From Pseudomonadota bacterium (GTDB lineage Bacteria; Bdellovibrionota; Oligoflexia; Oligoflexales; Oligoflexaceae): a DNA stretch of 60,744 nt. The translations under genes were made by a program, and so were the position numbers. Below the pieces are notes generated by a model. That model made no database searches. It saw only the letters and a program-made list of their open reading frames with translations, and had not been told where the DNA came from. Where the stretch lies: contig JAKQGS010000082.1 of the NCBI GenBank assembly GCA_029556045.1, forward strand, positions 1 through 60,744, read 5' to 3'. This document shows, piece by piece, positions 16,839-26,552 of the stretch; the first letter of the stretch is position 1, and each line of letters begins with the position of its first letter.

Positions 16839-18005
16839 TTACTGCGGGCGTGGTTGGAGGATGCAGGTATCGGTGATTTCAATGCCAAAACCCGAAAGTC
16901 CTTTCAGGGGACGAACGGACGTGGTGTGAAGTCGCATTTTATGGACGCCAAGAACTCGCAATATTTGAGCTCCGGTACCATGCAGTCGAAGGTCCATCGG
17001 CGGCATGGCGGCGGCATTATCGCTGGCGGTCTTACGTTCGGCATCATCATGCAGAGCCGCGAGATCCCGTTGCAATTGGCTGGTAAGATCAGTGGGGTTT
17101 GTCAGATAAAGGAGCACACCGGCATCGGCATTGGCCAACATCTGCAATCCGGCTTCAATGCGAAACCGCCCGCCATTGAGTCCATCAGCAAAGACATCCA
17201 CCAGAGGTCTCTGACTGTGCACCCGCACGTCGACCACCTTGTCTGCAAAGTCCTGGCCCTTAATCAGGGCAAAGTGGGTAGTTTTGTCGACAATATTGCG
17301 AAACAAAATACCTTCAAAGACCCCAGCGGAAGTCTGCACGGGATATTGGGCCGCGATCTCCACCAAAGATTCCCGCTGCAGCCGATAGCTGATCAAATCG
17401 GCTATGGCAACCATCGGGATGTCGTGCTTGCGGGAAAATGCTTCCAGGTCACCCATGCGCGCCATGGTGCCATCATCGTTCATGATTTCACAAATCACGC
17501 CGGCACCTGACAATCCCGCCATTCGTGCCAGGTCGACGGACCCTTCCGTATGACCCGCTCTTTCTAAAACACCACCCGGTCGGGCCTTCAATGGAAAAAT
17601 ATGACCCGGCACAACGATGTCATTGGGCACGGTATCTGGGGCAATGGCCACCTTGATGGTATGGGAGCGGTCGGCGGCGGAGATTCCGGTGGTGACACCA
17701 TCGCGAGCCTCGATACTGACCGTAAACGCGGTGCGCTGATCCGGTAGAGTTTTGGTGGTATCTTCCATCATGGGTAACTTGAGGCGATCTACAATGGCAG
17801 GTTCCAAAGTCAGGCAGATCAATCCGCGAGCCTCTTTGGCCATAAAGTTTATGACCTGGGGTGTGGCATGTTCAGCCGCCAACACCAGATCGCCTTCGTT
17901 TTCGCGATCTTCATCGTCCACCATGATCACCATGCCACCTTTACGCAAGGTTTCAATGGCCCTATGAACGCGGGGTAATACATTTTCCGGGTTTGAAAAT
18001 GGCAT
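16839..18005 (-). CDS. ribB: 3,4-dihydroxy-2-butanone-4-phosphate synthase with degenerate GTP cyclohydrolase II domain
   Basis: Makes the four-carbon unit of riboflavin from ribulose-5-phosphate. Residues 1-205 form an intact RibB domain ([40 protein letters not shown]). Residues 210-388 are related to GTP cyclohydrolase II, but the zinc ligands are gone: the usual SECLTGDVFGS.RCDCG stretch reads [14 protein letters not shown], with no cysteine. This half is therefore very likely catalytically dead, as in known RibBX-type proteins. The ATG at 18005 has a strong AGGAGG site. No FMN riboswitch was seen in the 270 bases upstream. Confidence 0.9.
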   Translation of the reverse strand: MPFSNPENVLPRVHRAIETLRKGGMVIMVDDEDRENEGDLVLAAEHATPQVINFMAKEARGLICLTLEPAIVDRLKLPMMEDTTKTLPDQRTAFTVSIEARDGVTTGISAADRSHTIKVAIAPDTVPNDIVVPGHIFPLKARPGGVLERAGHTEGSVDLARMAGLSGAGVICEIMNDDGTMARMGDLEAFSRKHDIPMVAIADLISYRLQRESLVEIAAQYPVQTSAGVFEGILFRNIVDKTTHFALIKGQDFADKVVDVRVHSQRPLVDVFADGLNGGRFRIEAGLQMLANADAGVLLYLTNPTDLTSQLQRDLAALHDDAERKTASDNAAAMPPMDLRLHGTGAQILRVLGVHKMRLHTTSVRPLKGLSGFGIEITDTCILQPRPQ

Positions 18006-18275
18006 GGGGAAAACTCCTCCTGGAGGCTCAGGTAGCGGCGGACTCTATGATAAAAAGAAGATGAATTCAATACAAAACGGTGTTAAATAAGCGCGTTTTA
18101 TTAAGGAAATGTTCATTTACAATCAAAACGTCGCGATGTTTTAACGGGATCAAGATGGCTAGGCTTGCCCTGAACGAGAGGCCTTCCGGGGCCAGTTCCG
18201 GCCCACCCATTCCGGGTTTATGTGCGGACATGCGTCTGTACGGATCCTAAAGATAAATTTAAGGATTTAGATTAA

Positions 18276-19244
18276 TTGGATAATTTTTCAGAACAGGACT
18301 GGGAACTCCTCGGGCAGATCCGGGGGGGCTTCCTAGAGGCCAAGGCCGGTCTGGGGGACTATTGGGGATCCGATCGGGCTCTGGAACTATATGAAGAAAC
18401 CTTTGCCCAGAGGATTGGGTGGAAATGGCAAGCTGTGGTGGAGGAACTCTGTCAGCGGGGGTGGAGTCCGCCGCAAGGGGTTCGATTGCTGGACTGGGGA
18501 TGTGGAACAGGAATCGCTGCCCGCGTTTTTAGTGAGCAGTGGGGAGACAAAGTGGTGGATGTGACTTTTTTGGATCGGTCCCCACGGGCGGTCAGATTTG
18601 CCACAGGAATATATCAAAACAGATTTGCCAATATACCTGTTGTGGTAAAGACCTCAGGGGCTCCCACCGGCCCAACAATCATGCTGATCAGCCATGTTGC
18701 CAATGAACTGGGGGAAAAAGATCTGCAGAGGCTCCTGGAGGACGTGCGTCAGTGTCACACCGTGATATGGGTTGAAGCCGGATCACGGGTTAACAGTCAG
18801 CGGCTCCGTCAGGTCCGCGAGCATTTGCGGGGTTGTGGTCGCATTATCGCACCATGTGACCATCAGAACGCCTGCGGTTTGGGCGATCCATCGCGGGAAA
18901 AAGACTGGTGTCATTTTTTCGCTGCTACGCCGAATCATGTTCACCAAAGCGCAGGGTGGCGGCGTTTTGCCAAGGAATTGAACGTGGATTTGCGCTCATT
19001 ACCCGTCAGTTTTCTGGTAATGGGCATGGGAGCGGCATCGGGTGATGAGCCGCCTGAGGTCTGTGACGTTGCACGGGTTTTGGGGCGAGTACGGGAGTTT
19101 AAAGGCTATTGCACTTTTTTGGCGTGCGGTGCCGATGGTGTTCGATCGGAACGAATGATGAAACGACAGGACAAAACGACTTTCAAGCAGCTCTGCGATG
19201 GCGGATTTTGTTTGCGGTATGACAGGGCGGTGACAGGGGGATGA
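18276..19244 (+). CDS. Rsm22-like SAM-dependent methyltransferase
   Basis: Predicted ribosomal small-subunit methyltransferase of the Rsm22/METTL17 family. The 322 residues start at TTG (18276) behind AAGGA. SAM motif I is LDWGCGTG at 72-79. The family's metal-binding cysteines appear as Cys194 and Cys200 (IAPCDHQNAC) and Cys212 in DWCHFF; in mitochondrial METTL17 the matching cysteines hold an iron-sulfur cluster. The N-terminal region about 20-60 contains the Tyr-rich Y..R.P-like segment only in weak form. The metalloprotease gene follows after a single base, so they are co-transcribed. Exact substrate unknown. Confidence 0.7.
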   Translation: MDNFSEQDWELLGQIRGGFLEAKAGLGDYWGSDRALELYEETFAQRIGWKWQAVVEELCQRGWSPPQGVRLLDWGCGTGIAARVFSEQWGDKVVDVTFLDRSPRAVRFATGIYQNRFANIPVVVKTSGAPTGPTIMLISHVANELGEKDLQRLLEDVRQCHTVIWVEAGSRVNSQRLRQVREHLRGCGRIIAPCDHQNACGLGDPSREKDWCHFFAATPNHVHQSAGWRRFAKELNVDLRSLPVSFLVMGMGAASGDEPPEVCDVARVLGRVREFKGYCTFLACGADGVRSERMMKRQDKTTFKQLCDGGFCLRYDRAVTGG

Positions 19245-19245
19245 A

Positions 19246-20097
19246 TTGAAAAACGCAGGACGACTATTGGTTGGATTGAGTTATTTTGCCGTGGTTCATG
19301 GCCTGTCTATTCCAGCGTGGGCAGAGGAAAATCCTCACAATGTAGAGCCGGTATCTCAGGTGCTGGAAGAGGACTTTGTCCGCATCAATGACCAGTTCAT
19401 GGCAATCTTTGCCCCGATCGTAGCCCAATACGGAGCAAATCTCACACTGCAGGCCAGCTGGTCGGATCCTCTGGAGCACGCCGGTGCAACCAAATCAGGA
19501 TCCGAATGGATCATCCTGGTTTTTGGAGGTTTGGCGCGAGATCCCATGATGACCCGGGATGGTTATTGGATGACTTTGTGCCACGAGCTGGGACATTTGC
19601 TGGGAGGGTATCCGATGGGGAACTCCAAACTGGCTTATGAAGGCCAAGCAGATTATTTTGCATCCCAGGTCTGTGCGCGAACCCTCTGGATTAACGATGC
19701 CACCGAAAATGCATCGATCGCCACTTCTGTTGAAGCTAAGATCATAGACCGCTGCCATGAAGCCTGGGCTGCAGAAGCTGATCGAAATCTGTGTGCACGT
19801 ATTTTCAAAGCCGGACAAAGTTTTGTGGATTCTCTGGCCGCAGGGCCCAATCAGGCCTCTTATGATCGCCGTGATACCTCAGTTGTGAAACTCACAGAGG
19901 GGGGGCATCCCGGTTCACAGTGCCGGCTGGACACCTACGCTGCTGGCGCGTTGTGTGCAAAATCCTGGGACTTCTCCCGCATACCGGGACTGGATCATCT
20001 GGGAGATCCTGCGGCCATGGAAGAAGAGGCGGCACTGTATTCTTGTTTTGAGGGTGGGGGAGCCCGTCCGGCCTGCTGGTTCAGAAGTCATTTTTAA
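19246..20097 (+). CDS. Secreted zinc metalloprotease-like protein (HELGH)
   Basis: Exported protein of 283 residues starting at TTG one base after the previous stop. The signal peptide covers about 1-26 (ends IPAWA). A gluzincin-like zinc site HELGH lies at 113-117 with a possible third ligand Glu132 in YEGQADYF. Similar proteins with the HELGH...EGQ(A/S)DYFA pattern occur in Bdellovibrio-like bacteria, as far as I recall, but no substrate is known. Eight or more cysteines in the mature part suggest disulfides. The role of its link to the Rsm22-like gene is unclear. Confidence 0.68.
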   Translation: MKNAGRLLVGLSYFAVVHGLSIPAWAEENPHNVEPVSQVLEEDFVRINDQFMAIFAPIVAQYGANLTLQASWSDPLEHAGATKSGSEWIILVFGGLARDPMMTRDGYWMTLCHELGHLLGGYPMGNSKLAYEGQADYFASQVCARTLWINDATENASIATSVEAKIIDRCHEAWAAEADRNLCARIFKAGQSFVDSLAAGPNQASYDRRDTSVVKLTEGGHPGSQCRLDTYAAGALCAKSWDFSRIPGLDHLGDPAAMEEEAALYSCFEGGGARPACWFRSHF

Positions 20098-20118
20098 ATT
20101 GCCATACTGATAGTTCCC

Positions 20119-21600
20119 TTAGGTCAAGGATTGGATGCGCTTGATGATGTTGGAGGTGGAGAGTCCCTCCACGAAAGAGATGGCCTCAACGCGACCCCCA
20201 CCTGATAGAACGGAATCAGCGCCGACGATTTCGCTGACTTTCCAGTCGGCGCCTTTCACCAGCACGTCCGGTTCCACGAATTCTATCAATTCAAGGGGAG
20301 TATCCTCATCAAATTTAACCACATAGTCCACGCATGCCAACGCAGCTAAAAGACGAGCGCGCTCTTCGTAGGGAATAATAGGTCGTTGAAGGCCCTTGAG
20401 ACGACGCACAGAATCATCGCTGTTGAGGCCGATCATCAGCATATCTCCCTTGGCCCGCGCTGCTTCCAGATAACTGATATGGCCGGCATGCAGGATATCA
20501 AAACACCCGTTGGTAAACACCACACGATGAGCCCGCTTTCCACGCTGGCCCAAGTGTCGACGGATCGTTTCGCGGTTTACGATTTTGCCAGCCGTTCCTT
20601 GGAAATTAGTATGATGGGAGGCCTCCTGCTCCCAGAGTTCCTTGAGTTCCTCCCAAAGAATGGGTTGGGTCCCCCACTTTTCCACCACCTTCCCGGCGGC
20701 GGTATTGGCAGCTCGCATCGCCGTCTGGATATCTGTCTTGGCGCCGATACCCAGTGCCATGATGGCAGCCACGGTATCGCCCGCCCCCGAGACATCGTAG
20801 ACCTCCCGCGCCTGCGCGGGCAGGAAGTATGAGGTGCTGCTTTGCGGATTGGATTCAAAAAGACAGTACATCCCCTCGGCGCCGAGGGTGATCATGACGT
20901 GCTGCAGATGATACCGACGCTTCAATTCCTCAGCGAGAGATTCCTTGTTTATATTGTCCGGCTGATCCAATCCCAGGGCCTCCATCGCTTCCTTGCGGTT
21001 GGGGGTTATCAAATAAGCCCCCTGATACTTCGCAAAGTCTTTGCCTTTGGGGTCCACAATCGTGGGGATGTTTTTGGCGCGGGCAATGGTAAATATCTGA
21101 GTCAGAAACTCCGGCGGCAAGGCTCCTTTGCCATAGTCGCTGACCACAATAGCGTCCACATTCATCGTTTTAAGATTGGCGATCAATTGCGCTTGCAGTT
21201 CAGCGGATATGGGGGTCGTCGTTTCCCAGTCGATCCGGGCGATCTGGTGGTTTCCTGCCGTGATGCGGGTCTTACGGGTGGTGGGGCGATGACGGTCCAC
21301 AATCACCCGGGAGGTGTCGATCCCATCATGAGTCAGAATCTCATTCAACTGCTGGGCAGCCTGATCGTTTCCCCAGACTCCCATGATTATCGCGGCTCCA
21401 CCGGCCAATTGCACGTTGCGTGCAACATTGGCAGCCCCCCCGGCGGTCAGACGGGAACCCTTAACCTGGTGAACTGGCACGGGAGCCTCTGGTGAGATGC
21501 GATTAACGGTGCCATCCAGATATTCGTCGATGATGAGGTCGCCAATCACGGCGACGCGAACCTTGCGATCTTCCCAGGGGAGCTTGTGGATATTTTGCAT
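20119..21600 (-). CDS. hldE: Bifunctional heptose 7-phosphate kinase / heptose 1-phosphate adenylyltransferase
   Basis: Makes ADP-heptose for the LPS inner core. The 493 residues are a fusion of a PfkB-type kinase (about 1-330: [19 protein letters not shown], and the ATP-site DVSGAGDT) and a nucleotidyltransferase (about 355-493: [14 protein letters not shown] with the HxGH motif, then [13 protein letters not shown]). Full family length, no odd residues. It confirms that the organism makes heptose-containing LPS. It faces away from the flagellar operon; the ribosome site is weak (TGGAAC). Confidence 0.95.
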   Translation of the reverse strand: MQNIHKLPWEDRKVRVAVIGDLIIDEYLDGTVNRISPEAPVPVHQVKGSRLTAGGAANVARNVQLAGGAAIIMGVWGNDQAAQQLNEILTHDGIDTSRVIVDRHRPTTRKTRITAGNHQIARIDWETTTPISAELQAQLIANLKTMNVDAIVVSDYGKGALPPEFLTQIFTIARAKNIPTIVDPKGKDFAKYQGAYLITPNRKEAMEALGLDQPDNINKESLAEELKRRYHLQHVMITLGAEGMYCLFESNPQSSTSYFLPAQAREVYDVSGAGDTVAAIMALGIGAKTDIQTAMRAANTAAGKVVEKWGTQPILWEELKELWEQEASHHTNFQGTAGKIVNRETIRRHLGQRGKRAHRVVFTNGCFDILHAGHISYLEAARAKGDMLMIGLNSDDSVRRLKGLQRPIIPYEERARLLAALACVDYVVKFDEDTPLELIEFVEPDVLVKGADWKVSEIVGADSVLSGGGRVEAISFVEGLSTSNIIKRIQSLT

Positions 21601-21778
21601 AATGTTCCAAAAGAAATCAGAAAAACTCGTGTTTACGGAAACTAATGAATATACCGGCCAGCCCGTTTAGTCAAAGCCCTGACGCCATTTCTGTCACGCC
21701 ATTGACTCAATTTTCCGTCGGTGCGGCAATAATTTGGCGTGGTCTCTAAAAATCCTTTTGGTTCTCGGCAGATAATTT

Positions 21779-21796
21779 GCGGCACAACTTTTGCTT
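21779..21796 (+). promoter_or_regulatory. Sigma54 (RpoN) type promoter of the flagellar operon
   Basis: CGGCACAACTTTTGCTT matches TGGCAC-N5-TTGCW except for the first base. GG is at 21781-21782 and GC at 21793-21794, separated by the required 10 bases. Expected start of transcription is near 21805, 45 bases before the first gene. The operon it drives includes a sigma54 activator. Confidence 0.7.
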
Positions 21797-21850
21797 GGTA
21801 GCTTCTGCCTCCCCTTTATCGCCAAAAAACAATCGGAGTTAAGGCATACA

Positions 21851-24160
21851 ATGCTGAAACGGCTTCTGACCCACATTGCGATCTTTGTCCTGAGCATCGT
21901 TGACAGCGGTGCAACGGCCATTGCTGAAAGCGCCCCGGGCTCCCGCTTTGCCCAGCTTGTTCTGCCATTAGACTCCCAGCGTCCCTACACCTACTATTTT
22001 AGCGAAAAAGACCGCGCTTTGGTCATCGATATCAAGGACACATCTGCCCAGGAATTGCCGGCATTGGATCACTATGACGAATCGCTGGTGCGACGGGTTG
22101 TGGTCCGACAATTGGAGAACAAGACAACCCAAGCCCGCCTGATCTTGCGAGATAGTGCCATCCGGGCAACGGTGACCTCGTTTACGCAACCGTTTCGAAT
22201 CGTGATCGACCTTTTTGACAAAGACTTTCAGGAAGAGCGGGATCCCGTGACCGGATTTCCCCTCACTCCAAACGTACAATCTCAAAAGGGATCCAGCCTG
22301 CGTCCCGTAAGTCCTGAGTATCAGGTGGATCAAATGAGTCAAAGCCCTGACGCCGGGAGGACCAGCGGCAAACGACAGCTGATGGCTCCCCCTGCAAAGG
22401 GTGCTGGAAGCGAAGGGATGAAAGTTGACTTGAAGGATATTGTCGAGGGTCCCGCTAAAGGTTGGGAAAAATTCCCCCTCTATATCTATCGTTTTCAGGC
22501 GGCTCTCTATAAGACGGTGCGAACCAAACCGATGCCGCAGAATCCCCCTTTGCTCACTTCGGCGGAGGCCATGGCGGACTATGCGGGAAAACTTTATGAG
22601 TTTGGGCATGAGGAAAAAGCTCTCGCAGTCTATCAACAGCTTCTTCACAGCAATTCCCAGGTATTGGCAGATGATCCGGTTCAACTTTGGCGGTTGGCGG
22701 AAATTCATCTTGGTAAAGGTAACTATATTCTTGCGGACGGTTACTACCAAAGCCTGACGGAAAAGCATCCGGAACACGACCTTGCTCGTATGGCGGCATT
22801 GCGCCGTCTTGATGTGGAAGTCTTGCATGGGTTGGAGCGTGGCAAAACCGTACCCTGGGCTCAATTGCATAAAAAACTGCAAAAGATCCAGCCAGGACGC
22901 AATTCAGAACTGGCCACGCAAATCGCTATCCGTCAAGGATACTGGGGCAGCACTGATGAGGAGCATGCAGCTATCCGTGCCAATCGTTACCACCTGCCTC
23001 GTGTATCGGAGGAACTGGCGCAGTCGCTGGCCACCCAGTCCGATGTCGTCGAAGGTGGTCGAACCGGGCTTTTGGCTGGGGCGATGGCGCTCAATGTCAA
23101 ACTTGATGGAAATATCGATCGCGATACCGTGACCACTGCGGCCTCATTTTTCAAACGATACCGCGGGAAAGCCGCGGAAAGCCTTCTAAAACCGCTAGAA
23201 GACAAACTGCGTCACGTGCTCGGACAAAAAATTGTAAGACTGGTGGAAAAAGGAAAGCACGTCGAAGCCATAGAACTCTATGAAGCCCTGCCTGCTGACC
23301 TGGCATGGGCCCGCAATAATGACCGTATATCCTGGGCCATGGGTGAAGCCTATCGCAAGCTCAATCAACCGGATCGGGCATCGAAGTATTACGAGGCGGC
23401 GGTTGAATCCCGCGATGATTCCAGTGGGCGATTTCGGGCCACTTTATTGCAGCTGGTCACGGCGGAGCATGCTGTCGATATGCAAAAGTCCCGTAAAAAC
23501 CGTGATGCACAACAACAACGGAGAATGTCTCAGGCAGATCGCCGCCTGCTGGAGATCTGGAAGCAGATGCCCGATCAGGAAAAACGCCGGATTTATGGTG
23601 AATCGCGGGCTCATTTAGAAAAATTGGTGGTCGATGGCGTCAGAATCAAATCTGCACCCGTCATTGTTTTGAGTGAATGGGACCAGGCTCTTTCAGCGCG
23701 GGTTGCTGCGTCCAGCAAAGAAAACAGCGGAAGCAATGCCGGCGCCTCGTATTCTTCTGATTCGGTCAAGTTGATTGGTCAATTGGTTATTCGATTTGAT
23801 GAACTCAAAATGGCCAGCGAAAAATCCAGAGCCCAGGGACTGTACAAACGCATGAATCCCGGTTCGTTCGGTAGCGATAAGACAGCCAGAGATAGCTGGA
23901 CCGGCGAAATGGTCAAACTGGCGGAAGAATACAGGGTGCAGAACGATAACCTGGAGGCCGGTCGGGTTTACGCTTTGGCTGCGAAAGAAAACCTTGAATG
24001 GGAGGGGCGTGGCGAGGCTTTGTACAAAGCCGGCCTGTTGCTCTTCCGTGCCGGCAAGCGGGATGAAGCCGTGGAAGCCCTCAAAGCAGCGGCTGATGAC
24101 AAATCTAATCTTCTCTATGCGGACTTAGCCCAAAAAAGGCTGAGCCAGATTGAGCAATAA
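21851..24160 (+). CDS. Exported AMIN-domain and TPR-repeat protein, first gene of the flagellar operon
   Basis: Large periplasmic protein of 769 residues. The start at 21851 follows a GGAGTTAAGG site and gives a signal peptide (about 1-25). Residues about 33-125 resemble an AMIN domain (RPYTYYFSEKDRALVIDIK ... FRIVIDLFDKDF), a fold that targets proteins to peptidoglycan or septa. The rest is helical repeat of TPR type, e.g. EKALAVYQQLL and PDRASKYYEAAVE, ending with a typical GKRDEAVEALKAAADD unit. The next gene, a sigma54 activator, starts 11 bases on. A structural or assembly role for the flagellum at the cell wall is an inference from position. Confidence 0.75.
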   Translation: MLKRLLTHIAIFVLSIVDSGATAIAESAPGSRFAQLVLPLDSQRPYTYYFSEKDRALVIDIKDTSAQELPALDHYDESLVRRVVVRQLENKTTQARLILRDSAIRATVTSFTQPFRIVIDLFDKDFQEERDPVTGFPLTPNVQSQKGSSLRPVSPEYQVDQMSQSPDAGRTSGKRQLMAPPAKGAGSEGMKVDLKDIVEGPAKGWEKFPLYIYRFQAALYKTVRTKPMPQNPPLLTSAEAMADYAGKLYEFGHEEKALAVYQQLLHSNSQVLADDPVQLWRLAEIHLGKGNYILADGYYQSLTEKHPEHDLARMAALRRLDVEVLHGLERGKTVPWAQLHKKLQKIQPGRNSELATQIAIRQGYWGSTDEEHAAIRANRYHLPRVSEELAQSLATQSDVVEGGRTGLLAGAMALNVKLDGNIDRDTVTTAASFFKRYRGKAAESLLKPLEDKLRHVLGQKIVRLVEKGKHVEAIELYEALPADLAWARNNDRISWAMGEAYRKLNQPDRASKYYEAAVESRDDSSGRFRATLLQLVTAEHAVDMQKSRKNRDAQQQRRMSQADRRLLEIWKQMPDQEKRRIYGESRAHLEKLVVDGVRIKSAPVIVLSEWDQALSARVAASSKENSGSNAGASYSSDSVKLIGQLVIRFDELKMASEKSRAQGLYKRMNPGSFGSDKTARDSWTGEMVKLAEEYRVQNDNLEAGRVYALAAKENLEWEGRGEALYKAGLLLFRAGKRDEAVEALKAAADDKSNLLYADLAQKRLSQIEQ

Positions 24161-24171
24161 AAGGAGTGATC

Positions 24172-25275
24172 ATGGAACACGCGAAGGCGACAAGCGAAGC
24201 ATTGGCCCACACGATCGACCAAAAGACCCCGAATCCTCACGAATACCTGAGTTATATTCAGGAGCAAAAGCATCGAGATCGTCGCATGCCAGGAAGTTCG
24301 CATGGCGAGTTTATTTTTGCAGACGAAAAGATGTTGCGTATCCGCGGCATAGTCGAGCAAATCGCCAGTGCCAACGTCCCAGTTTTGATAACTGGCGAAT
24401 CGGGAACTGGCAAAGAGGTTATCGCACGCATGATACACAATGCGTCAATCCGCAAAGGCGAAAATTTTGTCGGGATCAATTGTGCGGCACTGCCTTCGAC
24501 GCTGCTGGAAAGTGAACTTTTTGGTTTTGAAAAAGGTGCGTTTACCGGTGCCACGCAACGGCACATGGGTAAATTTGAGCAAGCCAACGGTGGAACTCTG
24601 TTGTTGGATGAAGTTACAGAAACAGATCCATCCCTCCAGGCGAAACTCCTGCGGGCGTTGCAGGAGGGTGAAATAGAGCGTTTAGGAGGTTCTGGTCCAG
24701 TAAAAGTTGATACGCGCATCATTGCAACCACAAATCGTGACATCGCTTCCTGTGTTAAGGATGGAACTTTCCGTCAGGACCTATTTTACCGTTTATATGT
24801 TATCCACCTTGAGATTCCTCCCCTTCGTCAGCGTCCGAAGGATATCGAAGTTCTCTGTCGCCACTTTTTGAAACAATTCAGTCTCGATCATGCTGGTCGC
24901 AATATGGTCATGAGCGCTGAGGCTATGAATAAACTGGTGAAATATCCATGGCCTGGAAACGTGCGTGAGTTGCAGAATGTGATTCAACGCGCTGTTTTGA
25001 TGGCCAATCATGATGTATTAACCGCGGAAGACTTTTTATTGGAACAGAAGGCTCCGAAAAACGACAGCGATTGGGTCAAGCATCTGCCGATTGGTCGAAA
25101 GATGCGTGAGGTCGAAACCCAGTTCATTCTGCAAACGCTGGCGAGTCATCAGGGAAACCGGACACATTCCGCCAAAACCCTCGGAATTTCATTAAGAACG
25201 CTACGCAACAAAATCAATGAATTTGTCATAGAAGGTCATGAAGTTCCACAACCAACCTGCGGTAAAGCTCTATGA
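24172..25275 (+). CDS. Sigma54-dependent flagellar activator without receiver domain (FlrC/FlgR-like)
   Basis: AAA+ enhancer-binding protein of 367 residues that remodels RNA polymerase-sigma54. Start at 24172 fits AAGGAG with 5-base spacing. Walker A GESGTGKE lies at 75-82, the sigma54-contacting GAFTGA at 122-127, Walker B GGTLLLDE at 140-147. A Fis-type helix-turn-helix ends the protein (HSAKTLGISLRTLRNKI). Only about 45 residues precede the AAA+ module, too few for a phosphoreceiver domain, so control by a sensor kinase is unlikely in the usual form. Its stop overlaps the flgB start (ATGA). It probably acts on flagellar sigma54 promoters, perhaps including the one upstream of its own operon. 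Confidence 0.88.
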   Translation: MEHAKATSEALAHTIDQKTPNPHEYLSYIQEQKHRDRRMPGSSHGEFIFADEKMLRIRGIVEQIASANVPVLITGESGTGKEVIARMIHNASIRKGENFVGINCAALPSTLLESELFGFEKGAFTGATQRHMGKFEQANGGTLLLDEVTETDPSLQAKLLRALQEGEIERLGGSGPVKVDTRIIATTNRDIASCVKDGTFRQDLFYRLYVIHLEIPPLRQRPKDIEVLCRHFLKQFSLDHAGRNMVMSAEAMNKLVKYPWPGNVRELQNVIQRAVLMANHDVLTAEDFLLEQKAPKNDSDWVKHLPIGRKMREVETQFILQTLASHQGNRTHSAKTLGISLRTLRNKINEFVIEGHEVPQPTCGKAL

Positions 25276-25700
25276 GTGGTCTGATTGGCGGCATTTTCAA
25301 CGGTAAAGACCGGATTAAGATGGAGGCGCTCAACCAGCGCCTGACCCGGTCCCAGGTTATCAATGCCAATATCGCCAATGCAGAGACTCCGGGATTTCGT
25401 GCGCTGGGGTACGACTTCGAAAGCCAACTTCAGGAAATTGACGGGGATGACGGTTCCCTCCCGATGCGGGTAACCGACGCCCGTCACATGCGTTCGGAGT
25501 TCGTGGATGGCGATGGCACTCTGCAGCCTGATGTCTATGTACAACCTTCAGAAAGTGTCGGCAACGATGGCAACACCGTGGACGTGGATAAAGAAATGGC
25601 ATCGCTGGCAGAAAACCAGATCATGTATCGCGCTACAGTTGAACTGATCAACAAAAAAATCGGTGTACTTAAATACGCAATTCACGGAGGAGGTCGCTGA
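25272..25700 (+). CDS. flgB: Flagellar basal-body rod protein FlgB
   Basis: Proximal rod subunit, 142 residues. The N-terminal ALNQRLTRSQVINANIANAETPGF is the rod/hook consensus, and the C-terminal helix (MASLAENQIMYRATVELINKKI) matches FlgB. Translation is coupled to the preceding activator gene by a four-base overlap. flgC follows after two bases. Confidence 0.95.
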   Translation: MSGLIGGIFNGKDRIKMEALNQRLTRSQVINANIANAETPGFRALGYDFESQLQEIDGDDGSLPMRVTDARHMRSEFVDGDGTLQPDVYVQPSESVGNDGNTVDVDKEMASLAENQIMYRATVELINKKIGVLKYAIHGGGR

Positions 25701-25702
25701 TT

Positions 25703-26143
25703 ATGGGATTCTTTAAGTCCATGAATATCAGTTCATCCGCTCTCGCGGCGCAACGCATGCGCATGAACATCTTAAGCGCCAACCTGGCTAACGCTAATAC
25801 GACGCGTACACCAGAAGGTGGGCCTTATAGACGCCAGGATGTGGTGTTTTCCGCAGTGCCTGAAGGCAACGAATTTGAGGACTTTCTTGATGAAGGCTAT
25901 GGCACTCAGCTGTCGAAGGTCAAGGTTGTTGATGTACATCAGGATCAAAAGGCACCGCGCAAGGTACATGACCCAGCTCATCCTGACGCCGACAAGGACG
26001 GTTTTGTAGAAATGCCGAATATCCAGGTCATGACGGAAATGGTCAATATGATCGCTGCTACCCGGGCGTTTGAAGCAAACACCACCGCTCTTAATTCGGC
26101 AAAACAAATGGCGGGCACAGCTTTGGATATCGGGCGCGTTTAA
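25703..26143 (+). CDS. flgC: Flagellar basal-body rod protein FlgC
   Basis: Rod subunit, 146 residues. N-terminal SSSALAAQRMRMNILSANLANANTTRT and C-terminal NIQVMTEMVNMIAATRAFEANTTALN are the signature coiled-coil halves. A GGAGGAGG ribosome site lies upstream inside flgB. Normal length. Confidence 0.95.
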   Translation: MGFFKSMNISSSALAAQRMRMNILSANLANANTTRTPEGGPYRRQDVVFSAVPEGNEFEDFLDEGYGTQLSKVKVVDVHQDQKAPRKVHDPAHPDADKDGFVEMPNIQVMTEMVNMIAATRAFEANTTALNSAKQMAGTALDIGRV

Positions 26144-26164
26144 TCCTTAATTGCGGGAGTCCAT

Positions 26165-26503
26165 ATGAGCAAGATCGGAGGCGGCGTAAAGTTCAGCGAG
26201 CAGCTACTGGCCGAGCTGCGTGATATGAACTTTCGCAACAATGCCGGTTCTCAAGTCAAAAAGGAAGTTGCTGGTGACAAGGGTCGGAGCTTTTTGGAGT
26301 ACCTCAAAGACGATGTCGCTGAGGTCAATCAGATGCAAAAAGAAAGTGACAAAATGGGAACCGCCCTGGCCACTGGAAAGAGCGAGAATATTCATGAAAC
26401 CATGCTGGCGGCATCGCAGGCAGAACTTGGATTTAATTTAATGGTTCAGGTGAGGAATAAGGTTTTGGAGGCCTATCAGGAAGTGATGAGAATGCCGGTA
26501 TAA
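26165..26503 (+). CDS. fliE: Flagellar hook-basal body complex protein FliE
   Basis: Links the MS ring to the rod. The 112 residues end with the family pattern MLAASQAELGFNLMVQVRNKVLEAYQEVMRMPV. The N-terminal part is variable as usual. Position between flgC and fliF is the standard order. Confidence 0.93.
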   Translation: MSKIGGGVKFSEQLLAELRDMNFRNNAGSQVKKEVAGDKGRSFLEYLKDDVAEVNQMQKESDKMGTALATGKSENIHETMLAASQAELGFNLMVQVRNKVLEAYQEVMRMPV

Positions 26504-26552
26504 CGGTCATTACCTTTTTAAATTCTTAATTTGAGCTTAATCGGAGTTGCCT

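Noticed and set aside
18006..18275. FMN riboswitch upstream of the ribB operon
   Set aside because: I looked on the minus strand for the conserved RFN blocks and found only a GGGCC/GGCCC hairpin; the order and sequence of the RFN core are absent.
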